Positions 10,387 through 19,892 of a DNA stretch of 64,000 bases are shown here, in pieces. Source of the DNA: a bacterium (GTDB lineage Bacteria > CLD3 > SB21); the NCBI GenBank assembly GCA_013360215.1, contig JABWCP010000005.1:62001-126000 (forward strand), written 5' to 3'. The notes under the pieces were generated by a model, which worked only from the letters and a program-made list of their open reading frames with translations, searched no databases and was not told the origin of the DNA. The position numbers were made by a program, and so were the translations under genes. Within the stretch, counting starts at the first letter, position 1; the number at the start of each line of letters is the position of its first letter.

Positions 10387-10620
10387 CTTGCCTTGGCGTT
10401 TAGATTCGCTTATACTAAAGAGTTAGAAGGGAAATCGTTTTTAGGGGTACAAAGGGAATGTATTATATCGTATTTCGCAATTAATCCCATTTCCCATTCA
10501 TTTTTCAAAACAAACACAGCACATGTGTGTGATCGTGTACTTATTACACTCATATAGTCGTTTGGATTTTTTCGTTTCTCTATACTAATTAACCATGTTT
10601 CACAAAATGAGGAGTAGGGC

Positions 10621-13089
10621 ATGAAAAACCTTACAAAAAAACTAATTCTTACATCGCTGATGGCTCTCATGGCTTTCAGTTCCGCCTTCGGGCAAAACGG
10701 TACTTTACGGGCAAAGTTCGTGAAAAGTACTGATGGTTCGCCGGTAACGGATGCGACATTTTCCGCCGTATTGGCCTCAAATAATCAAAGTTACGGTGTA
10801 CGGACGCCAAATGCTCAGGGTGAAATGGAGTGGTCATTACCGCCTGGAAACTATTACGTAAAACGGCAAACAGGAAACTATGTTGCCACCAACTCAGTTA
10901 CGGTTACCTTATTAGCAGGGGAGACAAATTCAACACTCGTGACCAATCCTACATCTCTTACCCCGCTCGCCTTTTTACGCGCTAAATTCGTGAAAAGCAC
11001 AGATGGTACGCCAGTAACCGATGCAACATTTACCGCAGTATTAACCTCCAACAATCAAAACCAAGGTACGCGCACACCAAATGCTCAAGGTGAAATGGAG
11101 TGGGCATTACCTCCAGGAAATTATTATGTAAAGCTTCTAACAGGATACTACGTTGCTACTAATTCTGTTACAGTTACTTTAGTTGCCGGAGAAACTAATT
11201 CTTCGCTCGTAACCAACCCCACTTCTTTGACCCCGAGTACCATCTTACGCGCTAAATTCGTGAAGACCACCGATGGTACGCCGGTAACCGATGCGACATT
11301 TACTGCAGTATCAACCTCTAATAATCAAAACCAAGGTACACGTACCCCAAATTCTCAAGGCGAAATGGAGTGGGTATTAGCTCCTGGAAATTATTATGTA
11401 AAATTACTAACAGGTAACTACGTTGCAGCCAACTCTGTTACGGTTACTTTAGCCAACGGTGAAACTAATTCTACTCTTGTAACCAATCCGACCCAAATAG
11501 TTCCTAAATCTATAATCAGAGCCAAATTCATTAACAGTCATGACGGAAGCCCAATAACAGACGCAACTTTTCGTTTTTTTGATCAAAACGGCAATTATTA
11601 TACAGCACAAACGCCTGACGCCAACGGAATTATCGAGTCAATGGTTTCACCGGCCAATTTTCGTGTGCAGTTACATTCAGGTCTTTATGTTGCATACACC
11701 AGCGGGTCCATTACCGTCGAGCCGGGAACCACAAATACCGCCTTTGTCGATACGGCACGTGTTCTTACCCCTCTGGGCGTCAAAGCGCATTTTGTCAACT
11801 CCAACAATACTGCAGTGATTAGCGGAAAAACCGTCAAAATCACAGATGGTTCTAATAATACAGTGGCCACACAAAACACCAACGCCAATGGCGATGTGTT
11901 GATACAGCTTGCGCCCGGCTCATATACGATGAAAGCCTTTGATAACGACGTCAATTATCAAACTCAAAACATCCCTATCACCATTACGAGCAGCGCTCTC
12001 TTGGATAAAGGCACCATTAATATGGCGCAAAATGTCTTCGCCCTTTCTTTTGACGGTGTCGGCGATTACGTGGATGCAGGCAATGATGCAAGTCTTGGAA
12101 CGGTTACGTCGGCTATTACTATTGAGACATGGATACTGCGAAAAACCGGAGGAAGCAATAGCCAACACGTCATCAGCAAAGGTGGCGGCTGGGGCAATAC
12201 CGGATTCAATCTGCACTTTTATTCTACAGGCGGAGAGCCCAACATGCTGCGTTTTGAAGTAAGAGGTAGTGGTGCTCTTATTTGGGATTTTTACAATGTT
12301 GTCACTAATATCGGTTATGATCAATGGCACCATTTAGCGGTAGTTTGGGATAAAAACACAATGCCAGCTCCTAAGGTAATTATTGATGGCACACTTGTGT
12401 ACAATGCCAGCGGGGATTACACAGGCACTATTAACGCAAGCTCATATAATCTATTTATCGGGCGTAACAGCGGGATCAACGGAGGCGATTTTAAAGGTAA
12501 TCTTGATGAAGTTCGCCTGTGGAATGTCGCTCGCACGCAAGCGGAAATTCAAGCTTCAATGAGCACTCATCTGTCTGGTTCTGAGTCCGGTCTGTTAGCT
12601 TATTATAAAACCGACGAAGGTACCGGATCTCTGATCAACGACATTGCCGGAGCTAATAGCCAGGGCGCTTTGATGGGAAATACGTCTTGGTTATCCACGA
12701 CCTTCCCCCATATCTCAGGCACCATGACAAAAATTTTGGCCGGCATTTTTTATGAATCAGCCTACACGGACACTACGGGCGAAATGAAAAAAGACTTGAG
12801 TACGATTCCTATGGAATTTGGCTTAGAATCCAACTTCCCCAATCCGTTTAACCCGACGACGACGTTGCGTTATGCGCTCAAAGAAGATGTGCGCGTCAGT
12901 CTGAAGGTATACAATCTTCTTGGTCAGGAAGTGCGTAACCTCGTCAATGAGTATCAGTCAGCCGGGTTCAAAAATGTGCTTTGGGATGGCAAAAACAATC
13001 AAGGCAAACAAGTACCGAGCGGTGTCTATATTTACCGACTTGAAGCCGGTAGCTTTAAAATGTCCAAGAAAATGAATCTTATTAAGTAG
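10621..13089 (+). CDS. Secreted tandem-repeat / LamG protein with T9SS-like sorting tail
   Basis: An 822-residue secreted or cell-surface protein. A signal peptide (about 1-25, ending in AFGQ) leads into four tandem modules of about 90 residues (L-R-A-K-F-V-K-x-T-D-G ...), three close copies and one diverged, plus a fifth shortened module. These are Ig/carboxypeptidase-regulatory-like beta domains. About 470-690 form a LamG/concanavalin-like domain (FDGVGDYVDAG, W-x-H-L-A-V-V, GNLDEVRLWN). The last 80 residues are an FlgD-Ig-like, T9SS type A-like sorting domain, with NFPNPFNPTT and ending in a basic KMSKKMNLIK. The protein should leave the cell through type IX secretion and bind glycan or another ligand. 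The start is fixed by GAGGAG about 9 bases upstream. It has its own terminator, so it is monocistronic. Confidence 0.88.
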   Translation: MKNLTKKLILTSLMALMAFSSAFGQNGTLRAKFVKSTDGSPVTDATFSAVLASNNQSYGVRTPNAQGEMEWSLPPGNYYVKRQTGNYVATNSVTVTLLAGETNSTLVTNPTSLTPLAFLRAKFVKSTDGTPVTDATFTAVLTSNNQNQGTRTPNAQGEMEWALPPGNYYVKLLTGYYVATNSVTVTLVAGETNSSLVTNPTSLTPSTILRAKFVKTTDGTPVTDATFTAVSTSNNQNQGTRTPNSQGEMEWVLAPGNYYVKLLTGNYVAANSVTVTLANGETNSTLVTNPTQIVPKSIIRAKFINSHDGSPITDATFRFFDQNGNYYTAQTPDANGIIESMVSPANFRVQLHSGLYVAYTSGSITVEPGTTNTAFVDTARVLTPLGVKAHFVNSNNTAVISGKTVKITDGSNNTVATQNTNANGDVLIQLAPGSYTMKAFDNDVNYQTQNIPITITSSALLDKGTINMAQNVFALSFDGVGDYVDAGNDASLGTVTSAITIETWILRKTGGSNSQHVISKGGGWGNTGFNLHFYSTGGEPNMLRFEVRGSGALIWDFYNVVTNIGYDQWHHLAVVWDKNTMPAPKVIIDGTLVYNASGDYTGTINASSYNLFIGRNSGINGGDFKGNLDEVRLWNVARTQAEIQASMSTHLSGSESGLLAYYKTDEGTGSLINDIAGANSQGALMGNTSWLSTTFPHISGTMTKILAGIFYESAYTDTTGEMKKDLSTIPMEFGLESNFPNPFNPTTTLRYALKEDVRVSLKVYNLLGQEVRNLVNEYQSAGFKNVLWDGKNNQGKQVPSGVYIYRLEAGSFKMSKKMNLIK
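10705..11784 (+). repeat. Tandem 270-bp in-frame coding repeats
   Basis: Units begin at 10705, 10975 and 11245 with an exact 270-base period, and a diverged fourth begins at 11515. Copies two and three differ largely at synonymous positions. They lie wholly inside the LamG surface-protein gene and encode its 90-residue modules, so they are recombination-prone coding repeats and not a CRISPR or mobile element. Confidence 0.9.
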
Positions 13090-13111
13090 TCGTATTCTAT
13101 ATTATTATACC

Positions 13112-13146
13112 AGCCCCATCCGCTTATGCAGATGGGGCTTTTTTTT
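13112..13146 (+). terminator. Rho-independent terminator after the LamG protein
   Basis: AGCCCCATC at 13112-13120 pairs perfectly with GATGGGGCT at 13131-13139 around a 10-base loop, followed by a T8 tract. It closes the surface-protein gene before the flippase gene. Confidence 0.88.
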
Positions 13147-13233
13147 GTCTGTTTTTTTTGTTATGAATGCAGCAAATGTATTTCAGGAACGCCTTGATAC
13201 GGCGTTCTTTCATCTAAAGAGTATCATTCGTTT

Positions 13234-14748
13234 TTGACATCCCAATCGTCGCAACACCACAAAGAAACCCGCGAAGTCGCCCGTGGGGCTTTTATCAACC
13301 TCATCGGCAATTTCGGCAAACTATCTCATTTTGCGTTTGATCTGATCGCTACGCGTGTGCTCGGGCAAACTCTTTTCGGTTACTTCAGCACGACATGGCT
13401 TTTGATGCACTTATCATTCATCGTGTGTTATTTCGGCGCACACCGGCTGGTGATTGATTTTGTCGTACGCTATAAAGATACCGACGAAGACGAATATTAT
13501 AAAAGCATCCTTGGCTATATCATCCTGAGTTTAGGGCTCAGCGCTTTCTTAGTACTCAATGTCTATCTTTTCGCCGATCATCTAGCCGCTTATATGGGCA
13601 AACCGCCCGTCGCCGACTATATGAAAATCATGGTATGGTGTGCACCGTTTTACTGTCTTACCACCATCCTCATGACCGCCACACGCGGCCTCAAAATCAT
13701 GAAACTTTGGGTTTTTATTCGCAATGGATTTGAACCGTTGGTGGATCTGATTCTGCTTCTCGTCGTGTTTTTTGTTTTCGGTTCGATAGCCGCACCGTTC
13801 TGGGCCAAAATGATCGCATTTACGCTCGGTAGCGGGTTATCGATATATTATTTTAGAAAACATTTTTCGATGCGGCGGATTTTTTCACATCTTCCGGATG
13901 GTTCGACTTGGAAACGCATTTTTTCTTTCGGCTTCCCGGTGATGTTTGCCGATTTTATTTCAGTAGTCATCCTTAAAGTCGAAATCATCCCGCTCAGTAT
14001 TCTCGTGCCGAGCGCACAAGTCGCCGTTTTTCAGGTCATCCTCAATACCGGCAACACCATGCGTAATATACCGCAAGCGATTGACCCTATCATGATGCCG
14101 GTCGTGGTCGCCATGCGCCAGCGCAATGATATGCGCGCCCTGGAGGGTATTTTTGCTACGCTGATTCGCTCAAGTCTTTTTTTGGCCTGTGGCTTTTTTG
14201 TTCTTACGACGATTTACGGTGATTTTTTACTGCGTATATTTGCTGACGAATTTGCTTATGCCGCCGGCGCATTATCTATCGTATGCTTCGGTATGATGAT
14301 TCATACCGTTACCAGCAACATTGAACCCGTCCTTGTCATGTCGGGGTATCCTTATTTGAATTTATTTAACAATGTATTTCTTGTTGCTGTGAGCATGACC
14401 CTTGATTTTATACTTATACCCACGTACGGGATATTTGGTGCGGCCATCGGCAATCTGACCGGATGTTTGTTAACTGCGGCTTTGCAAATCGCCGAGGTAC
14501 ACCTCATACTCAAAATACATCCTTTTCGTCGGGATCTTCTTCATATCGTATGGATTGGTCTTGGATGTTATATTATTTTTAAAGGCTTGGATTTTCTTTT
14601 TCCGGCGTGGACCGATCTTTTGATTTACGATATAATATGTGTTTGTATTTTTACGGCGTTTTATCTTTATGTCGGATGGAAACTGTTTTTACACGATGAG
14701 GAACGTATCTTGTTTTCATCCATGATACACAAACCCCAATCCGAATAG
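13234..14748 (+). CDS. MOP-family polysaccharide flippase (Wzx-like)
   Basis: A 504-residue integral membrane protein with about 12-14 hydrophobic segments and an N-terminal amphipathic start (ETREVARGAFINLIGNFGKL), typical of oligosaccharide flippases in the MATE/MOP superfamily. These move lipid-linked glycans or lipids across the inner membrane. The start is a TTG with a weak AAGAG upstream; no better ATG lies before the first membrane helix, so the exact start is uncertain. No glycosyltransferase is adjacent, so the cargo is unknown. The CsgG-like gene begins 29 bases downstream. Confidence 0.85.
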   Translation: MTSQSSQHHKETREVARGAFINLIGNFGKLSHFAFDLIATRVLGQTLFGYFSTTWLLMHLSFIVCYFGAHRLVIDFVVRYKDTDEDEYYKSILGYIILSLGLSAFLVLNVYLFADHLAAYMGKPPVADYMKIMVWCAPFYCLTTILMTATRGLKIMKLWVFIRNGFEPLVDLILLLVVFFVFGSIAAPFWAKMIAFTLGSGLSIYYFRKHFSMRRIFSHLPDGSTWKRIFSFGFPVMFADFISVVILKVEIIPLSILVPSAQVAVFQVILNTGNTMRNIPQAIDPIMMPVVVAMRQRNDMRALEGIFATLIRSSLFLACGFFVLTTIYGDFLLRIFADEFAYAAGALSIVCFGMMIHTVTSNIEPVLVMSGYPYLNLFNNVFLVAVSMTLDFILIPTYGIFGAAIGNLTGCLLTAALQIAEVHLILKIHPFRRDLLHIVWIGLGCYIIFKGLDFLFPAWTDLLIYDIICVCIFTAFYLYVGWKLFLHDEERILFSSMIHKPQSE

Positions 14749-14777
14749 TCACCGTGTTTTATAAAAGGAAGTAACCG

Positions 14778-15677
14778 ATGAAAATCACCGCCTTTTTTTT
14801 ATTTGTTTCATTCTCAGCTTCGCAACTATTCGCGCAAGCTGCGGAATCCAAAACTACTGTGGCCGTACTGCCGCCGGATATTACCAAAATTGTAACTAGC
14901 GCCGCGACCGGCTCATCGGAAGTCAACGCCATTGCCGATGCACTGACTCAAAAAATCGTTTCGACGCTCGTTGGGTTAAAACGAATCGCCGTCGTAGAAC
15001 GCGCGGCAATGGATAAAATTCTTAGCGAACAGGATTTCCAAATGTCGGATCTCGCCGCTGAAAATACACCGGTACGATTGGGGGAACTGATGGGCGCGGA
15101 TTTTCTGGTTATTTTGCATCTCTATCAGGCACAGACGACCCTCGTCACTCAGACCGAAGAAGAAAAACAAACCTGGGGTGATCGTGGTACGCAGTATAGC
15201 GGCCTTCTAGAATATGGCATCCGCCTTGTGCAAGTATCTACGGGCGAAGTAACTACCACCAAAAACCTAAAAGGCGACACGGGATTTCTCGCTTATACGA
15301 CCACGACCGAAGCACTATCGAACGCACTGAATATGAGCAGCGACAAGCTGAAAGATTGGCTCAAAACATCGTTTCCTGTGCGAGGGAAAATTTTTGAAAT
15401 TCTAAAAGAGAAAAAAGGCGAGGCCGTGTCCGTAGCGATCACTTGCGGCAGCGCATCCGGTGTACGAAAAAACGATGCCTTTAAAGTCGTCGAATATACA
15501 GAAGTCGAATTGGATGGGAAAAAAGTAAAACGCTCCAAGGATATCGGCAAAATCAAAGTCAGCAAAACCGAATCCGACGGTATTTTTTCTACATGCGAAG
15601 TCATCAACGGCGGTAAAACCATAACATCAAAAATGAAATCAGGCTCTCAATTAGATGTGATATTAGTCAAAGATTGA
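14778..15677 (+). CDS. CsgG-like exported protein
   Basis: A 299-residue protein with a signal peptide (about 1-20, ending in LFAQA). Residues 25-125 carry the CsgG/FlgT-type fold: VAVLPPDI, an ALTQKIVSTLVGLKRIAVVERAAM segment and LGELMGADFLV. Proteins with this domain form outer-membrane secretion channels (CsgG) or periplasmic assembly factors. There is no lipobox cysteine, so it is not a classical CsgG lipoprotein. The C-terminal region (about 200-299) looks like a small beta domain with repeated V-x-K-x-D elements. An AAAGGAAG element precedes the ATG. It lies in line with the flippase and the M16 protease, possibly one transcript. Confidence 0.7.
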   Translation: MKITAFFLFVSFSASQLFAQAAESKTTVAVLPPDITKIVTSAATGSSEVNAIADALTQKIVSTLVGLKRIAVVERAAMDKILSEQDFQMSDLAAENTPVRLGELMGADFLVILHLYQAQTTLVTQTEEEKQTWGDRGTQYSGLLEYGIRLVQVSTGEVTTTKNLKGDTGFLAYTTTTEALSNALNMSSDKLKDWLKTSFPVRGKIFEILKEKKGEAVSVAITCGSASGVRKNDAFKVVEYTEVELDGKKVKRSKDIGKIKVSKTESDGIFSTCEVINGGKTITSKMKSGSQLDVILVKD

Positions 15678-15711
15678 TCTTATAGATATGTAAAAAATAA
15701 AGGACATGATC

Positions 15712-18519
15712 ATGCAACGAAGAACGTTTGTTCTGCTTTTTTTATCGCTTAGTCTTACTTCGCTTTTCGCACAAACCGGCGAAACGATACCCATGGATCC
15801 TGCGGTACGCAGCGGCGTATTGTCCAACGGTTTAAGATATTTTATCAAAACCAATGCGCGCCCAGAAAAACGTGTGGAATTGCGTTTGGCGGTCAATACC
15901 GGCTCCATCATGGAAGATGACGATCAACTTGGTCTGGCGCATTTTGTAGAACACATGGCTTTCAACGGTACGACACATTTTCAAAAAAATGATTTGATCA
16001 GCTATTTGCAGTCGGCCGGCGTCAAATTTGGCGCACATATCAACGCGTATACGTCGTTCGATGAAACCGTGTACATGCTTACACTACCCAGCGACAAACA
16101 GGATATTATTCACAACGGATTCCTCATTCTGGAAGACTGGGCGCACGGCATCACATTTGACAGCCTCGAAATCGAAAAGGAGCGTGGCGTTGTGATCGAA
16201 GAGTGGCGTACCGGTATCGGCGCTCAGCAGCGCATGCGCGATCAATATTGGCCCAAATTATTTTACGGTTCGCGTTATGCCGAACGTATGCCGATCGGAA
16301 AAAAAGAAATTCTCGAAAAATTTTCCCACGCTTCGATCAAACGTTTTTACAAAGATTGGTACCGCCCCGAACTGATGTCCGTCATCGCGGTCGGCGACAT
16401 CCAACCGGACTCCATCGAATATCTGATTCGCAAGCATTTTTCAAATATTGCTACGTCGGATGCCAAAAAAGTGCGCCCGCGTAATGATTTTCCCGTACCT
16501 CCGCATAAAGAAACATGGACTGCCGTTGCGCGTGACAAAGAAGCGCCCAACACAATGGCCCAGATTTTTTACAAACACCCATCCCAAACCGTACGTTCAG
16601 TTCAGGATTATCGTACGTCCCTATTGCGTATGCTGTACACCGGGATGCTCAATAAACGTATGGAAGAACTGACTCAGCAAGCCAATCCTCCTTTTGTTTT
16701 TGGCGGAGCTTTTTATGGTAATTTTATGCGTGCCACGGATGTGTATGCCGTGTATGCGGGTACGGGCGAAACGGCTCTGGAACGAGGACTCCTCGCCGTA
16801 CTCATCGAAAATCGTCGTGCACAGCAGCACGGTTTTTCTCGCGATGAAATGGAAGATTATAAAAAAGAAATCCTTTCGAACTATGAATCTTCATACAATA
16901 ATCGCGACAAAGTGCTTTCTTCATCCCTTGCCGATGAATTCGTAGAATATGCCCTTACCGCAGAAGCCGCACCCGGCATGGCATGGGAATACGAGACCGT
17001 TAAACGTCTTCTTCCCACGATCACCGTTGATGAGATTCATGCTTTGGCCGCCCAATGGATTACCACGGAAAATCGTATCGGCGTCGTCACCGCACCCCAA
17101 AATGAGACCGTAAAACTTCCCGACGAAGCGCGTTTGCTTGCGCTAATAGACTCTGTAGCAACGATCCAAACAGCACCGTACGTATATAAAACCGTACAGG
17201 TACCGCTTTTAGCTACGTTGCCCCGTCCCGGCAAAATCGTCAAAACAAAAACACTCAAAGAAATTGCCGCTGAAGAATGGACGTTATCCAATGGAATGAA
17301 AGTGATTTTGAAACCGACCACCTACATGACCGATGAAATCAAATTCAGCGCATACAGCTTTGGCGGATGGTCGCTTGGTGCACCCTCTCAGGATATGTCT
17401 GCTATTTACGGCATGGCACCACTGGGTGAAGGAGGCATCGCTGAATTTTCTAAAACCGATTTGGAAAAAATTCTATCCGGCAAAAATGTATCCGTTTCGA
17501 CAGGCATTCGCATGTTGAGTGAAACCATATCCGGGCAGTCGCTTAAAAAGGATATGGAAACTATGTTCCAACTGATCTATCTCAACTTTACTGCACCGCG
17601 ATTGGACACTACGGTTTTTTACGCCTTGCTCAGCCGGCAAATGGCCTACATCAAAAACCTGGACAACGATCCCCGCTTTGTGTTTAGCAACGAACTCAAT
17701 CGCGTTGTCAGCCGAGATCATCCCCGTGATCCCTCGGTTTTGCGGCGTGAACGTTTTTCAGAAATCAATCCACAAACGGCATTGGCGATATACCTTGATC
17801 GTTTTGCCGAAGCCGGCGATTTCGTAATGACGATCGTCGGCAGTTTTGAGATCGAGACGATGCGACCTTTTGTCGAACGTTATTTGGCCGGTTTACCTAC
17901 GACCGGACGTAAAGAGACATTCAAAGATCTCGGAATTCGCAGGCCGGATCGGAATATGGATACCACGATTTATCGCGGTGTAGATCCGCGTGCTCAGGTC
18001 AATATGCAGTTTCACGGTGCTTTGAAAAAATACGACGATCTTTTTTTATTGCGCGCTACGGCAATGCTTTTGACCAATAAACTCATCGAAAACCTCCGCG
18101 AAGACAAAGGCGGAGTGTATGGCACAAGCGCCAATGCGTACGCCAATAAATATCCGGTATCTAATTACGCCGTGATCATCGGTTTCTCGTGCGCACCGGA
18201 GCGATTAGATTCCCTGATCGGTGCAGTGCACGAGGAGATTCGTAAATTAGCCGAAAATGGTCCGGCCGAATCCGATGTAAACAAAATCCGTGAAGCATTG
18301 CGCCGTGATCTGGAGCGGAATCAAAAAGAGAACGCTTACTGGTTACGATGGATCGAAAACGCTTATTACGAAAACGCTTCCATCAAAAACATTACTCCCG
18401 AAGCACAGGAAAAAATGATCCGTCGTTTATCGGCAAAAGATATTCGCAAAATCGCTCAAAAATATATTCAAAACGGCCACGCACTGATTTTTAAAATGCG
18501 GCCGGAGGAAAAAAAGTAA
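15712..18519 (+). CDS. M16 family zinc protease (PqqL-like)
   Basis: An insulinase-family peptidase of about 935 residues, the size of E. coli PqqL. A signal peptide ends near LFAQ, so it acts in the periplasm. The inverted zinc motif HFVEH is at residues 77-81, and a downstream Glu-rich helix (EKERGVVIEEW) supplies the third ligand. The C-terminal half repeats the M16 fold but lacks HxxEH, as expected for the non-catalytic lobe. I start at ATG 15712 because AAAGGA (15699-15704) is then 7 bases away; ATG 15706 would leave only one base. Likely role: degradation of peptides or signal fragments in the periplasm. The substrate is unknown. Confidence 0.9.
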   Translation: MQRRTFVLLFLSLSLTSLFAQTGETIPMDPAVRSGVLSNGLRYFIKTNARPEKRVELRLAVNTGSIMEDDDQLGLAHFVEHMAFNGTTHFQKNDLISYLQSAGVKFGAHINAYTSFDETVYMLTLPSDKQDIIHNGFLILEDWAHGITFDSLEIEKERGVVIEEWRTGIGAQQRMRDQYWPKLFYGSRYAERMPIGKKEILEKFSHASIKRFYKDWYRPELMSVIAVGDIQPDSIEYLIRKHFSNIATSDAKKVRPRNDFPVPPHKETWTAVARDKEAPNTMAQIFYKHPSQTVRSVQDYRTSLLRMLYTGMLNKRMEELTQQANPPFVFGGAFYGNFMRATDVYAVYAGTGETALERGLLAVLIENRRAQQHGFSRDEMEDYKKEILSNYESSYNNRDKVLSSSLADEFVEYALTAEAAPGMAWEYETVKRLLPTITVDEIHALAAQWITTENRIGVVTAPQNETVKLPDEARLLALIDSVATIQTAPYVYKTVQVPLLATLPRPGKIVKTKTLKEIAAEEWTLSNGMKVILKPTTYMTDEIKFSAYSFGGWSLGAPSQDMSAIYGMAPLGEGGIAEFSKTDLEKILSGKNVSVSTGIRMLSETISGQSLKKDMETMFQLIYLNFTAPRLDTTVFYALLSRQMAYIKNLDNDPRFVFSNELNRVVSRDHPRDPSVLRRERFSEINPQTALAIYLDRFAEAGDFVMTIVGSFEIETMRPFVERYLAGLPTTGRKETFKDLGIRRPDRNMDTTIYRGVDPRAQVNMQFHGALKKYDDLFLLRATAMLLTNKLIENLREDKGGVYGTSANAYANKYPVSNYAVIIGFSCAPERLDSLIGAVHEEIRKLAENGPAESDVNKIREALRRDLERNQKENAYWLRWIENAYYENASIKNITPEAQEKMIRRLSAKDIRKIAQKYIQNGHALIFKMRPEEKK

Positions 18520-18705
18520 CATGCGCCGGACAGACTTTGTCAAGTTATGACATACTCTTGATAAGGCGTCACGATGCGCATATATTGATAAATATAGTAA
18601 TGTAACACCTGCTTATCGCGTTGCAATCAACATGACGATGAATTCTTCGATGAATTCATATCTGTTTTAATCAGCCCAACCGATAAGCTCACATAGATTC
18701 CGCTC
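18520..18705. other. Intergenic region with small repeats upstream of holB
   Basis: No coding frame is credible here. Visible structure: an inverted repeat TATATT-GATA-AATATA at 18581-18596, and a 12-base tandem repeat (CGATGAATTCTT then CGATGAATTCAT) at 18636-18659. It probably carries the promoter of the holB-ricT-pckA block, but I could not pick out a good -35/-10 pair. Confidence 0.4.
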
Positions 18706-19845
18706 ATGCTTTCAAAAGTCATCGGCCAGGAGGCCGCTAAAAAACAGATACTCACGGCATTTGCCAACGACCGCATGGCACACGCCTATCTCATTGCCGG
18801 CGATGAAGGATTGGGTGCCGAAGAATTGGCACTGGAAGCAACACGCTTTATACTATGCAAACATCCGGATCGCGAACGATGGGAACCGTGCGGAGAATGC
18901 GCCAATTGTAAAAAAATGGCGACCCTGCAGCATCCCGATGTGCACTATTATTTTCCGGTGATGCGGGCCACCGAAGAAGATGAACAGCGTCGTTTATTGG
19001 AAGAAAAAACGCGAAACCTATACGCCCGGGTTCGCATCGCCAATGGCAGTATTCCTATCGGCGACCCCGAAAATCCGGAAGTCAATTCGATTCGCGGGCT
19101 CTCCCGCGCGATCAGTTTGCGTTCGTTTGAAGGCGAACTCAAAATTTTTATTCTGACATTTATCGAAGATATGCACGCGGAAGCAACCAATGCCGTTCTA
19201 AAAATCCTTGAGGAACCGCCGGCATCCACGTTATACTTTCTCACCACGACCAATATTCACAGCCTGCTACCGACGATCATATCGCGCTGTCAGATCGTCA
19301 AACTGCACCGCCTCACGGATGATCAACTATTAGACGGTATCCGTCGCCACCACGATGTAGCTGAAAACCAGGCCAAATTCATTAGCCGACTGGCCAACGG
19401 TAACTATTATCAGGCCAGTGAACTGATCTCCGGAGACTTTCCGCGAAAGCGTGAAGCCATGCTGGAGTTCTTATTGGCAGCGATGTCTAATAAATCAGCA
19501 TCCATCCAGACGATCATCGAACAGTGGAACGAAGAGGCCGAAAAGGATAAGAGTTTTTATACGGACATTTTAACGATGTTGATAACCTGGTTTCAGGATG
19601 TCGTGTATATGCGCGAATTGGGTGAAGACAAGTCACTCATAGATCGCTTTTTGATCAATGAAGATAAAACTGAACGACTTGAAAAATTCATCAAAGCTTT
19701 TCCCCGTGTTCGCGTCGAAGAAGCTCTGTCTGAAATCGAAAAAGCGGTTGACCTTATAGGGCGAAATATCTATATTAACCTAATTTTAATGAATTTAGGG
19801 TTGAATCTTCGTTCCATCGTCAACCCTTCATCCGGTAAATCCTAA
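18706..19845 (+). CDS. holB: DNA polymerase III subunit delta'
   Basis: A 379-residue clamp-loader AAA+ subunit. The N-terminus (IGQEAAKKQI ... MAHAYLIAG) is typical of HolB. The P-loop is degenerate (GDEGLGAEELA, no GK-S/T), as in delta' subunits that do not bind ATP. A zinc-binding set of cysteines (C-x8-C-GE-C-AN-C) follows. LKILEEPP and ISRCQ are conserved DnaX/HolB motifs (sensor region). The C-terminus is helical, as in the collar domain. It loads the sliding clamp in the replisome. ricT follows after 47 bases, the gene order seen in many bacteria (holB-ricT/yaaT). Confidence 0.9.
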   Translation: MLSKVIGQEAAKKQILTAFANDRMAHAYLIAGDEGLGAEELALEATRFILCKHPDRERWEPCGECANCKKMATLQHPDVHYYFPVMRATEEDEQRRLLEEKTRNLYARVRIANGSIPIGDPENPEVNSIRGLSRAISLRSFEGELKIFILTFIEDMHAEATNAVLKILEEPPASTLYFLTTTNIHSLLPTIISRCQIVKLHRLTDDQLLDGIRRHHDVAENQAKFISRLANGNYYQASELISGDFPRKREAMLEFLLAAMSNKSASIQTIIEQWNEEAEKDKSFYTDILTMLITWFQDVVYMRELGEDKSLIDRFLINEDKTERLEKFIKAFPRVRVEEALSEIEKAVDLIGRNIYINLILMNLGLNLRSIVNPSSGKS

Positions 19846-19892
19846 ACCAATATGGGAAATAGTCGCCGGTAAAACGGTGATTTATATATTTT

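Noticed and set aside
10705-11784. Regular 270-bp repeats as a CRISPR-like or mobile array
   Set aside because: They are in frame, encode similar 90-residue modules and have no spacers, so they are coding repeats.
18706-19845. DnaX (gamma/tau) rather than HolB
   Set aside because: The P-loop is degenerate and the length and N-terminus fit delta', so an active ATPase subunit is unlikely.
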